Notes: generated by a model from the letters alone, not told the origin. 46,312 nucleotides of DNA from Sphingomonas montana (GCF_001956315.1 NZ_KV887143.1:1-46312), one strand, 5' to 3'; counted from the first letter of the stretch, positions 8,709 to 17,044 are shown. Numbers and translations: made by a program.

Positions 8709-8936
8709 ATGCAGACGTTCCTCATCATCCTGATCGTCCTTGCCGCGATCGGCGCGCTGGTTTCGCTCGTGCGCGGGATCGTCGCCTTCCTGCGGACCAG
8801 CCAGGCCGACCTGACCGGCACCGGCCCCAACATATCGGGCATGCGGCAGAACAAGATGATGTGGCGTCGCGTCCAGTTCCAGGCGCTGGCCGTCGTGCTG
8901 GTCGTGCTCTTTCTCATGCTCACCCGCCCGGGCTGA
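8709..8936 (+). CDS. HIG1-domain twin transmembrane protein
   Basis: 75 aa. Two hydrophobic segments, MQTFLIILIVLAAIGALVSL and FQALAVVLVVLFLMLTRPG, flank a polar hairpin reading TSQADLTGTGPNISGMRQNK then MMWRRVQ. That is the HIG1 pattern (R/K-x-R/K-M-M-x-x-R/K-x-x-Q). Mitochondrial relatives (Rcf1/Higd) and some alphaproteobacterial ones associate with cytochrome c oxidase, so a respiratory role is likely but inferred. An upstream in-frame ATG at 8667 is rejected because it would add 14 polar residues before the first helix and would lie upstream of the candidate -10 element. It lies 14 nt before the cobalamin adenosyltransferase gene. Confidence 0.88.
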   Translation: MQTFLIILIVLAAIGALVSLVRGIVAFLRTSQADLTGTGPNISGMRQNKMMWRRVQFQALAVVLVVLFLMLTRPG

Positions 8937-8949
8937 TCGCACCACCGCC

Positions 8950-9516
8950 ATGGTCCGCCTGACGAAGATCTACACCCGCACCGGCGATCAGGGCGAAACC
9001 GGCCTTGTCGACGGGTCGCGCGTGCCGAAGTCCGACGCCCGGCTGGTGGCAATGGGCGACGTGGACGAAACGAACAGCGCGATCGGCGTCGCCCTGACCC
9101 ACCCGATGCCGGACGCGGCCCGCGCCATGCTCGGCCGTATCCAGAACGAGCTGTTCGATCTGGGTGCCGACCTCGCCACGCCGGGTCAGGATTTCACGCC
9201 CGGCGAGATGGCGCTGCGCATCGTCGCCGATCAGGTCGGCCGGCTGGAGCGCGAGATCGACACGATGAACGCCACGCTCCCCGCGCTGCGCAGCTTCATC
9301 CTTCCGGGCGGCACCGCGGCCGCCGCCGCGATCCATCTGGCGCGCGCGATCGCCCGGCGCGCCGAACGGGCCTGCGTCGCGGCGGACGGCACCGTCGGGC
9401 TCAACCCGGTTGCGCTCGCCTATATCAACCGGCTGTCCGACCATCTGTTCGTCCTCGCCCGGCATGTTCAGGGCGAAACCGGCGACATTCTCTGGCAACC
9501 CGGCGCAACGCGTTAG
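8950..9516 (+). CDS. Cob(I)yrinic acid a,c-diamide / cob(I)alamin adenosyltransferase, PduO type
   Basis: 188 aa. It transfers the adenosyl group from ATP to reduced corrinoid, making adenosylcobalamin. The PduO-type N-terminal ATP-binding motif is seen as KIYTRTGDQGETGLVDGSRV. Later family marks include MGDVDETNSAIG, FILPGGTAAAAAIHLARAIA with RRAER (the conserved arginines), and NRLSDHLFVLARH near the end. Length is usual for the stand-alone enzyme. No other cobalamin gene and no cobalamin riboswitch is nearby, so this probably serves salvage or repair of imported B12. It is likely co-transcribed with the HIG1 gene 14 nt upstream. Confidence 0.93.
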   Translation: MVRLTKIYTRTGDQGETGLVDGSRVPKSDARLVAMGDVDETNSAIGVALTHPMPDAARAMLGRIQNELFDLGADLATPGQDFTPGEMALRIVADQVGRLEREIDTMNATLPALRSFILPGGTAAAAAIHLARAIARRAERACVAADGTVGLNPVALAYINRLSDHLFVLARHVQGETGDILWQPGATR

Positions 9517-9541
9517 GCGCGCGTCCGGAGCCCGCGTCGCT

Positions 9542-9565
9542 GTTCCCCGGCGCAGGCCGGGGAAC
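9542..9565. repeat. 10-bp hairpin downstream of the adenosyltransferase gene
   Basis: GTTCCCCGGC and GCCGGGGAAC enclose GCAG. It lies 25 nt after the stop codon of the adenosyltransferase gene and could be an mRNA 3' hairpin, but no T-run follows. A similar G/C palindrome is common between genes of this window. Confidence 0.6.
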
Positions 9566-9722
9566 GATAAGCTTGAACGCCGGTCTTCCTGCAAAGGCGG
9601 CGATCCGTTTTGAAGCGTGTCCCAACGGCCACCGGCAGGAACCCTTCCAAACCCTCGAACCATCCCGCCGGCAACCAAACCCCCCGTCACCGGTTCTGCT
9701 GCCAAAGGCGGAAAGACGATCT

Positions 9723-10988
9723 ATGGCGACCTTGGCAAATCTCTCTCCGGTCGATCCGCTGCTTGCCGATCTCGCCGCCTGCCGCGACCTCAGCGTGGCG
9801 CTGGTCACCCCGTTGTCCGACGCCGATGCCACGGTCCAATCGATGCCCGACGCGTCGCCCGCCAAATGGCATCTCGCCCACACCACCTGGTTTCTCGAAA
9901 CCTTCGTGCTGCGCGATCATGTTCCCGGCTACACCGCGTTCGACGCGTCCTTCGCCTATCTGTTCAACAGCTATTACGAGGCGGAGGGCGCGCGCCACAG
10001 CCGCACCGCCCGCGGCCTCGTCACCCGCCCGGCGCTCGACCGCATCCTCGTCTGGCGCGCGCATGTCGATGCCGCGATCGCCGCCGCCGCCCCCATGCTC
10101 GGGGCCGATGCACGCACGCTGATCGCGCTCGGCATCCACCATGAACAGCAGCATCAGGAACTGCTCCAGACCGACATTCTCCATCTGTTCGCGCAGAACC
10201 CGACCGCGCCCGCCGTCTGGGATCATCCGCGCGACACGCCCGCCGCGATGCCCGGCCCGATCCGCTGGGTCGAGGGGCGCAGCGGGATCGTGCAGATCGG
10301 CCATGCCGGACCCGGCTTCGCCTTCGATTGCGAAGGGCCCCGCCACGACGTGTTGCTGCATCCGCATGCGCTGGCCGATCGCACGATCACCAACAGCGAA
10401 TGGCTTCGGTTCATCGCTGACGGTGGCTATGACCGGCCCGACCACTGGCTGTCCGATGGTTGGGCCTGGGTGCGGGCCGAATCGATCGTCGCCCCGCTCC
10501 ACTGGCGCCGTGTCGGCGACGGCTGGCATGCCTTCGCGCTCGACGGTCTGCACCCGCTTCGCCCCGCGGCCCCCGTCACCCACATCAGCTATTATGAGGC
10601 GGACGCCTATGCCCGCTGGGCCGGGATGCGCCTGCCGACCGAGCCGGAATGGGAATCCGCCGCCGCCGCGCACGATCCGCTGGGCGGCAATCAGCTCGAT
10701 GCCGCCGGTCCCGTCCGGCCCCGCGCCGCGCCGGCCGGTGCCGGTTGCCGCGCGTTGTTCGGCGACGTGTGGGAATGGACCGGCTCGGCCTATCTGCCCT
10801 ACCCCGGTTTCCGCACCGCTCCCGGCGCGGTCGGCGAATATAACGGCAAGTTCATGTCGGGCCAGTCGGTGCTGAAGGGCGGCAGCTGCGCCACGCCGCG
10901 CGGCCACCTGCGCGCCTCCTACCGCAATTTCTTCTACCCGCATCAGCGCTGGCAGTTCACCGGCCTGCGGCTGGCCAAGGACCTTTGA
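9723..10988 (+). CDS. egtB: Ergothioneine sulfoxide synthase EgtB
   Basis: 421 aa non-haem iron enzyme that joins trimethylhistidine (hercynine) to a thiol donor with O2, giving a sulfoxide intermediate of ergothioneine. The N-terminal DinB-like four-helix part has the iron ligands: WHLAHTTWFLET (His at 50/53) and GIHHEQQHQELLQTD (H140-x3-H144). The C-terminal part (about 180-421) is an FGE/sulfatase-modifying fold with TNSEWLRFIADGGY, MRLPTEPEWESAA and KGGSCATPRGHLRASYRN. The start at 9723 follows GGAAAGA by 6 nt; the frame is open 50 codons further upstream but those residues are not family-like. Stop and egtD start share one base (TGATG). Whether the thiol donor is gamma-Glu-Cys or cysteine cannot be told from what I can read. 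Confidence 0.93.
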   Translation: MATLANLSPVDPLLADLAACRDLSVALVTPLSDADATVQSMPDASPAKWHLAHTTWFLETFVLRDHVPGYTAFDASFAYLFNSYYEAEGARHSRTARGLVTRPALDRILVWRAHVDAAIAAAAPMLGADARTLIALGIHHEQQHQELLQTDILHLFAQNPTAPAVWDHPRDTPAAMPGPIRWVEGRSGIVQIGHAGPGFAFDCEGPRHDVLLHPHALADRTITNSEWLRFIADGGYDRPDHWLSDGWAWVRAESIVAPLHWRRVGDGWHAFALDGLHPLRPAAPVTHISYYEADAYARWAGMRLPTEPEWESAAAAHDPLGGNQLDAAGPVRPRAAPAGAGCRALFGDVWEWTGSAYLPYPGFRTAPGAVGEYNGKFMSGQSVLKGGSCATPRGHLRASYRNFFYPHQRWQFTGLRLAKDL

Positions 10989-11992
10989 TGACCGATACCG
11001 CCACCGACAGCCTGATCGGCGACACCGCCCCCGCGCTGCACGACCGGCCCGCCGCCGATCCGGCGTTCCGCGCCGATGTGCTGGCCGGCCTCGCCGCGCG
11101 GCCACGCGCCATCCCCGCCCGCTGGTTCTACGACCGCGAAGGCTCCGAACTGTTCGAACGGATCACCGACCTTCCGGAATATTACCCCACCCGGGTCGAA
11201 ACCGCGCTGCTTTCGGCCCATGCCGGCGACATTGCGCGGCTGGTCGGTCCCGGCCGCGCGGTCGTCGAATTCGGCTCCGGCTCGTCCACCAAGACGCCGC
11301 ACCTGCTCGCCGCGGTCGAACCGGCCGCCTATGTCCCGATCGACATCTCCGGCGATTTCCTGCGCGCCTCGTCGGCCGCGCTGGCCGAGAATTTCCCCAA
11401 GCTCCCGATCGTGCCGGTCGAGGCCGACTTCATGCACCCCACGCCGATGCCGAACCGCATCGCCGGGCTGCCGCGGCTCGGCTTCTTCCCTGGTTCTACC
11501 ATAGGCAACATGGTCGCGCGCACGGCGGTCAACCTGCTGCGCGCGATGGTGGAGACGCTGGGCGAAGGGTCGATGCTGCTGATCGGCATGGACCGCGTGA
11601 AGTCCCCCGCCATTCTTGTCCCCGCCTATGACGATGCGCAGGGCGTGACCGCCGCGTTCAACCGCAACCTCCTCCACCGCATCAATCGCGATCTGGACGC
11701 CGACGTGCCGGTCGATGCCTTCCGCCACCGCGCGATATGGAACGACGCCCACGCCCGCATCGAAATGCATCTGGAGGCCACGCGCGACGTCGCCTTCACC
11801 ATCGCCGGCGACCATTTCATGATCGCGGCGGGCGAAACCATCCATACCGAGAACAGCCACAAATACGGCCCCCGCGACGCCCGCGTCCTCCTCCGCGCCG
11901 GCGCCTGGGAACCCATCGCCGAATGGACCGACCCGGACGACCAGTTCGCGCTGATCCTGGCAGAGGCGCGGCCGGCGGGGGTGGCACCCTAA
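10988..11992 (+). CDS. egtD: L-histidine N(alpha)-methyltransferase EgtD
   Basis: 334 aa SAM-dependent enzyme that trimethylates histidine to hercynine, the first step of ergothioneine synthesis. Near the N-terminus, ARWFYDREGSELFERITDLP followed by EYYPTR is the EgtD signature. The SAM motif is VEFGSGSSTKT. Later come FFPGSTIGNM and, near the end, ENSHKYGP, both usual in EgtD (DUF2260) proteins. An in-frame TTG lies one codon earlier, but the ATG at 10988 overlaps the egtB stop by one base and is preferred. Coupled translation with egtB is expected. No egtA, egtC or egtE lies in the window. Confidence 0.95.
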   Translation: MTDTATDSLIGDTAPALHDRPAADPAFRADVLAGLAARPRAIPARWFYDREGSELFERITDLPEYYPTRVETALLSAHAGDIARLVGPGRAVVEFGSGSSTKTPHLLAAVEPAAYVPIDISGDFLRASSAALAENFPKLPIVPVEADFMHPTPMPNRIAGLPRLGFFPGSTIGNMVARTAVNLLRAMVETLGEGSMLLIGMDRVKSPAILVPAYDDAQGVTAAFNRNLLHRINRDLDADVPVDAFRHRAIWNDAHARIEMHLEATRDVAFTIAGDHFMIAAGETIHTENSHKYGPRDARVLLRAGAWEPIAEWTDPDDQFALILAEARPAGVAP

Positions 11993-12080
11993 CGGGGGAC
12001 AAACCAAAGCCGCACCAGCTCGGTATGTCGCACCAGAGCTCGTTAATCGGCTTGCAAGACCCTCGCGACATAATCAAACG

Positions 12081-12506
12081 ATGATCCACTCTTGGCTTTA
12101 CAGCGTTGCGGCTGGCCTATGCGGAATGGCCGTCCTGCGACTCCTGTTTCTGTTGCTTTTCCGGTGCGCGGTACAGGCTAGAACATGCAGTACCGACCTG
12201 ACCGAAATGCAACGACGTTACGACGCCGGCGCGTTTCGCCCTGCCAGCATGCATGGCCTGCTGACGGAAGAGGATATCCCCTATCGCCGCGTTTCCGCCC
12301 GCGTCGTCTACACGGTCGGCGGCATCGAACGGCGCGCCGATGTCAGGCTTCTAACGCCAAAAGGAAAACGGGCCGACCAGATGCCTGTTATCTGGTATGA
12401 CCCTGCCGATCCGGCGCGTGTCACCGGCTTCGGTCCAGGCGCGACCTTACCCTTCTTCGGGCTGTCAGCCGTTATGGCTCTCCTCGCTTATTGCTGGTCG
12501 ACCTGA
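12081..12506 (+). CDS. DUF3592-like small membrane protein
   Basis: 141 aa, unknown function. There is a hydrophobic helix at each end (about residues 8-28, GLCGMAVLRLLFLLLF, and 120-138, PFFGLSAVMALLAYC). Between them is a beta-rich part with RRVSARVVYTVGGIERRADV and PVIWYDPADPARV; the VYTVGG and YDPxDP pattern is what I know from DUF3592 proteins. The protein would span the membrane twice with the middle outside or in the periplasm. Its codons are less GC-rich than the neighbours. Its last 42 nt overlap the 3' end of the convergent crtB gene. It is possibly a lone gene; the SD is not obvious. Confidence 0.72.
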   Translation: MIHSWLYSVAAGLCGMAVLRLLFLLLFRCAVQARTCSTDLTEMQRRYDAGAFRPASMHGLLTEEDIPYRRVSARVVYTVGGIERRADVRLLTPKGKRADQMPVIWYDPADPARVTGFGPGATLPFFGLSAVMALLAYCWST

Positions 12507-13454
12507 AAGCGTACGCTCTCGCTCCGGCCGTAACCACAGTCCCGTCCTTGCCGCGGCGTCGGCCCACTGTCCCCGACGCGCCGCCTGCACGCCCGCCTTC
12601 GCCACCCAGCCCAGCTTCTCCGCCTTCGTCGTGAACACCCGTGTATCCCACGCATGCTCCCCGCGCCGGGCCACCTCGCGTGCGATGTCGCCGTAGATGC
12701 CCGCCGCGGCCAGCACCGCCCAGGCTGAGCGGAACGCCAGCGCCGGCGTCCCCGCCCGCGCGCTGGCCTCATAGTGTTCCGCCATCGCCGCCAGCCGCCG
12801 GCCCAGCACCGCGATCCGTGGACGGTACACCGGCCGCATCGTCTCGCCCGGCGGCACGTCCATCTCGGCCAGCCAGTCCTGCGGCAGGTAACAGCGCCCG
12901 GCGGCATCGTCCTCGCCGATATCGCGCGCGATATTGGCCAGCTGGAACGCCAGCCCCAAATCACACGCCCGGTCCAGCGTCGCGTCGTCGGCCGGGTCCA
13001 CGCCCATCACCACCGCCATCATGCACCCCACGACGCCCGCGACATGGTAGCAATAGCGCAGCAGATCGTCCTCGGTCCGCGGGCCGAACCCGTCCGCGTC
13101 CAGCGCGAACCCCGCGATCAGGTCGTCCACCCAGGCCTGCGGCAGGCCGACCTCGGCCGCCACCACGCCCAGCGCGTCGAACGCCGGGTCCCCCGTCGCC
13201 TCCCCTGCCATCGCGCGGGCCGACAGGTCGCGGATCACCGCCAGCCGCGCATGCGGGTCGTCGACGTGCGTGATCGCCGACCCCAGGTCCTGCCCATCGG
13301 CCAGGTCGTCGCACCGCCGGCACCAGGCATAGAGCAGCCATGCGCGTTCCCGCGTCGCGCGGTCGAACAGCCTGGACGCCGCGGCGAACGACTTCGATCC
13401 CTTCGCAATGCTCTCCCGCGCCTGCTCGACCAGCGCGGCGCGGGACACCGTCAC
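12465..13454 (-). CDS. crtB: Phytoene synthase
   Basis: 329 aa prenyl-transferase that condenses two GGPP to phytoene, entry step of carotenoid synthesis. The two aspartate-rich Mg-diphosphate motifs are present: DDLAD at 49-53 in YAWCRRCDDLADGQD, and RDIGEDDAAGRCYLP with D178/D182. The N-terminus KGSKSFAAASRLFD is also typical. It starts with GTG at 13454, whose GTGA overlaps the stop of the LOG-family gene by 4 nt, so translation is coupled. The last ~20 residues run past the usual family end and overlap the opposite-strand DUF3592-like gene by 42 nt. It belongs to the crtY-crtI-LOG-crtB unit. Confidence 0.95.
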   Translation of the reverse strand: MTVSRAALVEQARESIAKGSKSFAAASRLFDRATRERAWLLYAWCRRCDDLADGQDLGSAITHVDDPHARLAVIRDLSARAMAGEATGDPAFDALGVVAAEVGLPQAWVDDLIAGFALDADGFGPRTEDDLLRYCYHVAGVVGCMMAVVMGVDPADDATLDRACDLGLAFQLANIARDIGEDDAAGRCYLPQDWLAEMDVPPGETMRPVYRPRIAVLGRRLAAMAEHYEASARAGTPALAFRSAWAVLAAAGIYGDIAREVARRGEHAWDTRVFTTKAEKLGWVAKAGVQAARRGQWADAAARTGLWLRPERERTLSGRPAISEESHNG

Positions 13455-14032
13455 AGCTCGGCCGCGCCCATCGCCACGATCGTCCGCGGCGGCACATAAG
13501 CCGCCATCCGGTCGATCAACCGGTCCAGCTCGGTATCAACCACCAATATCTCGCGATGCTCCGGCCGCAGGAACCCGACCTCGGCCATCTTCGTCACGAA
13601 CCCGACCAGCAGGTCGTAATAGCCCGCGACGTTCAGCAGCCCGACCGGCTTGGCATGATAGCCGAGCTGCGCCCAGCTCATCGCCTCCCACAATTCGTCC
13701 ATCGTGCCCGTCCCGCCCGGGATCGTGACGAACCCGTCCGACAGGTCGGTGAACAGCTGCTTGCGCTCGTGCATCGTCCGCACGGTATGCAGTTCGGTAC
13801 AGCCCAGATGCGCCACCTCCGCCGCGACCAGCGCGTCGGGGATCACCCCGATCACCTCGCCCCCGGCCGCCAGCGCCCCGTCCGCCACCGCACCCATCAG
13901 TCCCAGCCGCCCGCCGCCATACACCACCCCGATGCCACGCTCCGCCAGCCGCCGGCCGATCGCGCGTGCGCTGTCGATATAGACCGGATCGGCCGGGGTC
14001 GCCGACCCGCAGTAGATGGCAAGACGTTTCAT
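13451..14032 (-). CDS. LOG-family protein (TIGR00730; cytokinin-activating type phosphoribohydrolase fold)
   Basis: 193 aa Rossmann-fold protein. Family members hydrolyse N6-substituted AMP to base and ribose 5-phosphate, or AMP itself. The hallmarks are IYCGSATPADP at the start, VVYGGGRLGLMGAVADGAL, MHERKQL with R90-K91, and PGGTGTMDELWEAMSW with PGGxGT at 105-110. All catalytic-site motifs are intact. It lies inside the carotenoid operon, between crtI (137 nt upstream, with a repeat hairpin in the gap) and crtB (4-nt overlap). No link between LOG proteins and carotenoids is known to me; co-transcription may be simply positional. Confidence 0.93.
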   Translation of the reverse strand: MKRLAIYCGSATPADPVYIDSARAIGRRLAERGIGVVYGGGRLGLMGAVADGALAAGGEVIGVIPDALVAAEVAHLGCTELHTVRTMHERKQLFTDLSDGFVTIPGGTGTMDELWEAMSWAQLGYHAKPVGLLNVAGYYDLLVGFVTKMAEVGFLRPEHREILVVDTELDRLIDRMAAYVPPRTIVAMGAAEL

Positions 14033-14054
14033 AAGCTATTCCAGAAACCTGTTA

Positions 14055-14160
14055 GCCCCTCCCCTTCAGGGGAGGGGTTGGGGTGGGGCTGAGCGCGTCA
14101 CCAAAGCACCGTTGCAGGGGTGGTGCTGTTGCTCCCACCCCCTCCCTGAAGGGGGGCTGT
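14055..14160. repeat. Palindromic repeat, family D (CCCCTCCCC…GGGGAGGGG)
   Basis: A perfect 9-bp stem, CCCCTCCCC (14056-14064) and GGGGAGGGG (14069-14077) with loop TTCA, is followed by TTGGGGTGGGG. About 57 nt on (14134-14159) a partly inverted copy appears (CCCACCCCCTCCCTGAAGGG). It fills the gap between crtI and the LOG gene. A related unit lies at 16990-17020. On the transcribed (minus) strand it would form a hairpin inside the crt mRNA. Confidence 0.72.
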
Positions 14161-14169
14161 AGCAGAAAG

Positions 14170-15729
14170 CTAAACCCGCAACCCCTCCAGCATCAGCGCG
14201 GCCGTCGCCTTCGCACTCCCCACCACGCCGGGAATCCCCGCGCCCGGATGCGTGCCCGCGCCCACGAAGTACAGGTTCGGGATCACGTCGTCCCGGTTAT
14301 GCGTCCGGAACCAGGCCGACTGGGTCAGCACCGGTTCCAGCGAGAAGGCACTGCCCAGATGCGCGCTCAGGTCGCGGCCGAAATCCTTCGGCGTATAGTG
14401 GAACTGCGTAACGATCCGGTCGCGCAGGTCGGGGATCAGCCGCTTCTCGATCTCGTCCAGGATCCGCTCGGCATATTTCGGCCCTTCGATATCCCAGTCG
14501 ATCGGCAACTTGCCCTGATGCGGCACCGGCGCCAGCGCATAGAAGGTCGAGCAACCCTCCGGCGCCATCGACGGATCGCTGACCGTCGGATGGTGCAGGT
14601 ACAGCGAGAAATCCTCCGACAGCACGCCATGGTCGTAAATGTCGGTCAGCAGTTCGCGGTACCGCGGGCCGAACAGGATCATGTGGTGCGGAATGCCCGG
14701 CCATGTCCCCTTGATGCCGAAATGCACCACGAACAGCGACGGGGAATAGCTTTTCCGTTCCAGCTTCGCCGCCGCCCGCTGCCCACGCGGGCTGTCCTTC
14801 ATCAGGTCGCGATAGGTGTGGACGATATCGCCGTTGGATGCGACCGCATCCGCCGCGATCGTCTCGCCGCCCGCCAGCCGCACGCCCGTCACCCGGTCGC
14901 CCAGCGTCTCGATCCGGTCCACCGCCGTGCCCAGCCGCAACGTACCGCCCAGCCGCTCGAACTGCGTGCACATCGCCCCGATCAGCCGGTTGGTCCCACC
15001 CTTGGCGAACCAGACCCCGCCGTCCTTCTCCAGCTTGTGGATCAGCGCGTAGATCGCGCTCGTGGTCATCGGGTTGCCGCCGACCAGCAGCGTGTGGAAC
15101 GACAGCGCCTCGCGCAGCTTCTCGTTCTTCACGAAACTCGACACCATCGAATAGACCGAACGCCACGCCTGATATTTCGCCAGCGCGGGCGCCGCCTTCA
15201 GCATCGACGCGAAGTCGAGGAACGCGACATGGCCGAGCTTCAGATACCCTTCGCGGTATACGCCGGCCGCATAATCCAGGAACTTGGCATATCCGGCGAT
15301 ATCGTCGGGATCGAGCTTGCCGATCTCCTGCATCAGCGACGCATCGTCGTTGGAGTAATCGAAATTCGTCCCGTCGGGCCAGTTCAGGCGGTAGAAGGGC
15401 GTCACCGGCAGCAGTTCGATATCGTCGGCCATCTGCCGTCCGCTCAGGCCCCACAATTCCTGCAGGCAGGCCGGATCGGTGATGACGGTCGGCCCGGCAT
15501 CGAAGGTGAACCCGTCGCGTTCCCAGACATAGGCCCGCCCGCCGGCCTTGTCGCGCGCCTCGACCAGCGTGGTCCGCACACCCGCCGATTGCAGCCGGAT
15601 CGCCAGCGCCAGTCCGCCGAAGCCCGCACCGATCACGACTGCGGTCTGCGTCACCGCACCGGTCCGCACGGTCGGGGCACCGGGCGCGACCGTGACGCCG
15701 ATCGGCGCATTCGCTGCTATCGTCGCCAT
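14170..15729 (-). CDS. crtI: Phytoene desaturase (lycopene-forming type)
   Basis: 519 aa FAD-dependent oxidase that desaturates phytoene in four steps to lycopene. The N-terminal FAD Rossmann motif is VVIGAGFGGLALAIRLQSAG followed by a basic/acidic VEARDKAGGRAYVWE. The C-terminal signature reads NLYFVGAGTHPGAGIPGVVG with SAKATAALML, the bacterial-type phytoene dehydrogenase mark. The ~25 residues before the FAD motif (MATIAANAPIGVTV) form an unusual N-terminal extension; the ATG at 15729 shares its A with the crtY stop (TAATG), which supports it as the start. It is the second gene of the crtY-crtI-LOG-crtB unit. Confidence 0.95.
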   Translation of the reverse strand: MATIAANAPIGVTVAPGAPTVRTGAVTQTAVVIGAGFGGLALAIRLQSAGVRTTLVEARDKAGGRAYVWERDGFTFDAGPTVITDPACLQELWGLSGRQMADDIELLPVTPFYRLNWPDGTNFDYSNDDASLMQEIGKLDPDDIAGYAKFLDYAAGVYREGYLKLGHVAFLDFASMLKAAPALAKYQAWRSVYSMVSSFVKNEKLREALSFHTLLVGGNPMTTSAIYALIHKLEKDGGVWFAKGGTNRLIGAMCTQFERLGGTLRLGTAVDRIETLGDRVTGVRLAGGETIAADAVASNGDIVHTYRDLMKDSPRGQRAAAKLERKSYSPSLFVVHFGIKGTWPGIPHHMILFGPRYRELLTDIYDHGVLSEDFSLYLHHPTVSDPSMAPEGCSTFYALAPVPHQGKLPIDWDIEGPKYAERILDEIEKRLIPDLRDRIVTQFHYTPKDFGRDLSAHLGSAFSLEPVLTQSAWFRTHNRDDVIPNLYFVGAGTHPGAGIPGVVGSAKATAALMLEGLRV

Positions 15730-16892
15730 TATCGTCGCGTCTCCCCGATCGCCGCGATCGCGCGGCCCACCGGCACCGGCGGTTTGCCCGCCAATATCCG
15801 GAACTTGTCCATGGCCGTGGACTGGCCGGCGTAGAACCGCCGCACCAACCCGCCATCCAGCGTGTAGAATCGTTCCAGCACGCGGTAGCGTTCCGCCGGT
15901 GCCGCCGCGCGGAACAGCATCCGGTCCAGCATCCGGTAGAAGCCGCGCGCATCCCACGCCGCCTTGGCGTAAGCGCGCAACCGGTCATGCAGGCCGGCGC
16001 CCGACAGGTCGCTCTCGCCCGCGATAAGCACCGCGGTCCGCACCGCATCCGGCAACGAATAACCGGTCGTGGGGTGATAGAGCGCCGCCCGCGCGCCGAC
16101 CTTGGCGACGCCACCGCTGCCCGATTGCCAATACGCATCGAAATCGCCGCCCATCACGACCGGCAGCACGCCCGATTCGCGCCGGGCAATCTCGCGCACC
16201 CGCCAGCCCTGCGCCTCGGCATAGCGCGCGATCCGCGCCGCGATGCTGTCGACATGCAGATGCGCGAACTCGCTATAATAGGTGTCCTCCACGAACACCC
16301 GGTCCGCCGTGAACGGCAGGCAGTAGACGAAGCGGTAACCGTCATGCTGCTCCACCGTGGCGTCCATCACGATCGGCCGATCCAGCCCGTGCGGCGCATC
16401 CAGCACCAGCTCGTGCCCGACGAACTTCTGCCATCCGCAATCCAGGTGACGCAGGGTCGCCCCGCCGCGCGCGTCGATCACGCCGCCCGCCTCGATCCGC
16501 GTCCCGTCCTCCAGCACCGCGGCGCGCGGGCTCGCGGCCAGCACACGCCGCCCGGTCAGGATCCGCTCGGCCGGCATCGCACCGCGGACCGCGTCCTCCA
16601 GCCGTTCCGACTCGATCGAATAATAAGGCGTGCCGAGCATCCGCGCGTGGCCCGGAAACGCGACGTCATAGCCGCGCCATCCGTAGGAGACGAGCGACTC
16701 CACCAGCCAGCGATCCGTCTCGGCCACGTCGCTGTCGAAGAACGACCAGATATGGTTCCCGCCGATCCGGTCTGTTTCCTCGACCAGGACGACATGCAGG
16801 TCCGGCCGCCGGATGGCGAGCGCCAGCGCAACCAGCCCACCGGCCAGCCCGGCGCCCAGCACCGCAACATCGCATTTCACGCCATCGACCAT
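15729..16892 (-). CDS. crtY: Lycopene beta-cyclase CrtY
   Basis: 387 aa flavoprotein closing both ends of lycopene to beta-carotene. The FAD motif is DVAVLGAGLAGGLVALALAI; later marks are GGNHIWSFFDSDV, VMDATVEQHDGYRFVYCLPF (D-x-x-V-x-Q-x-D-G-Y-R-F of CrtY), VEDTYYS and YHPTTGYSLPDAV. The start at 16892 (MVDGVKCDV) follows AGGA by about 9 nt; a GTG 8 codons upstream is less likely. It is the first gene of the carotenoid unit, so the promoter should lie in 16893-17117. Genes for hydroxylation (crtZ, crtG) are not in the window. Confidence 0.94.
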   Translation of the reverse strand: MVDGVKCDVAVLGAGLAGGLVALALAIRRPDLHVVLVEETDRIGGNHIWSFFDSDVAETDRWLVESLVSYGWRGYDVAFPGHARMLGTPYYSIESERLEDAVRGAMPAERILTGRRVLAASPRAAVLEDGTRIEAGGVIDARGGATLRHLDCGWQKFVGHELVLDAPHGLDRPIVMDATVEQHDGYRFVYCLPFTADRVFVEDTYYSEFAHLHVDSIAARIARYAEAQGWRVREIARRESGVLPVVMGGDFDAYWQSGSGGVAKVGARAALYHPTTGYSLPDAVRTAVLIAGESDLSGAGLHDRLRAYAKAAWDARGFYRMLDRMLFRAAAPAERYRVLERFYTLDGGLVRRFYAGQSTAMDKFRILAGKPPVPVGRAIAAIGETRR

Positions 16893-16989
16893 TCCGACCG
16901 TCCTACCCCACCCCACCGACGCGAGATAGTGGGACCTTCTGTCTCATACCGGAAGGCGGAATACGGAACCGGTCGCCAACACCATCGCC

Positions 16990-17020
16990 CCCTCCCCCTC
17001 GGGGGAGGGTTGGGGGGAGG
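16990..17020. repeat. Palindromic repeat, family D
   Basis: CCCTCCCCC (16990-16998) and GGGGGAGGG (17001-17009) form a 9-bp stem, followed by TTGGGGGGAGGG. It is related to the unit at 14055-14160. It lies in the 225-nt gap between divergent crtY and the TauE-type exporter. Confidence 0.7.
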
Positions 17021-17044
17021 GAGCAAGACCAGCCGGCGGCAAAT

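Noticed and set aside
8663-8949. Cobalamin riboswitch upstream of the adenosyltransferase
   Set aside because: There is too little non-coding DNA and no B12-box-like sequence was seen.
14083-15834. 583-codon open frame on the plus strand across crtI
   Set aside because: It is antisense to crtI, Arg/His-rich without any domain, and shows no plausible start signal.
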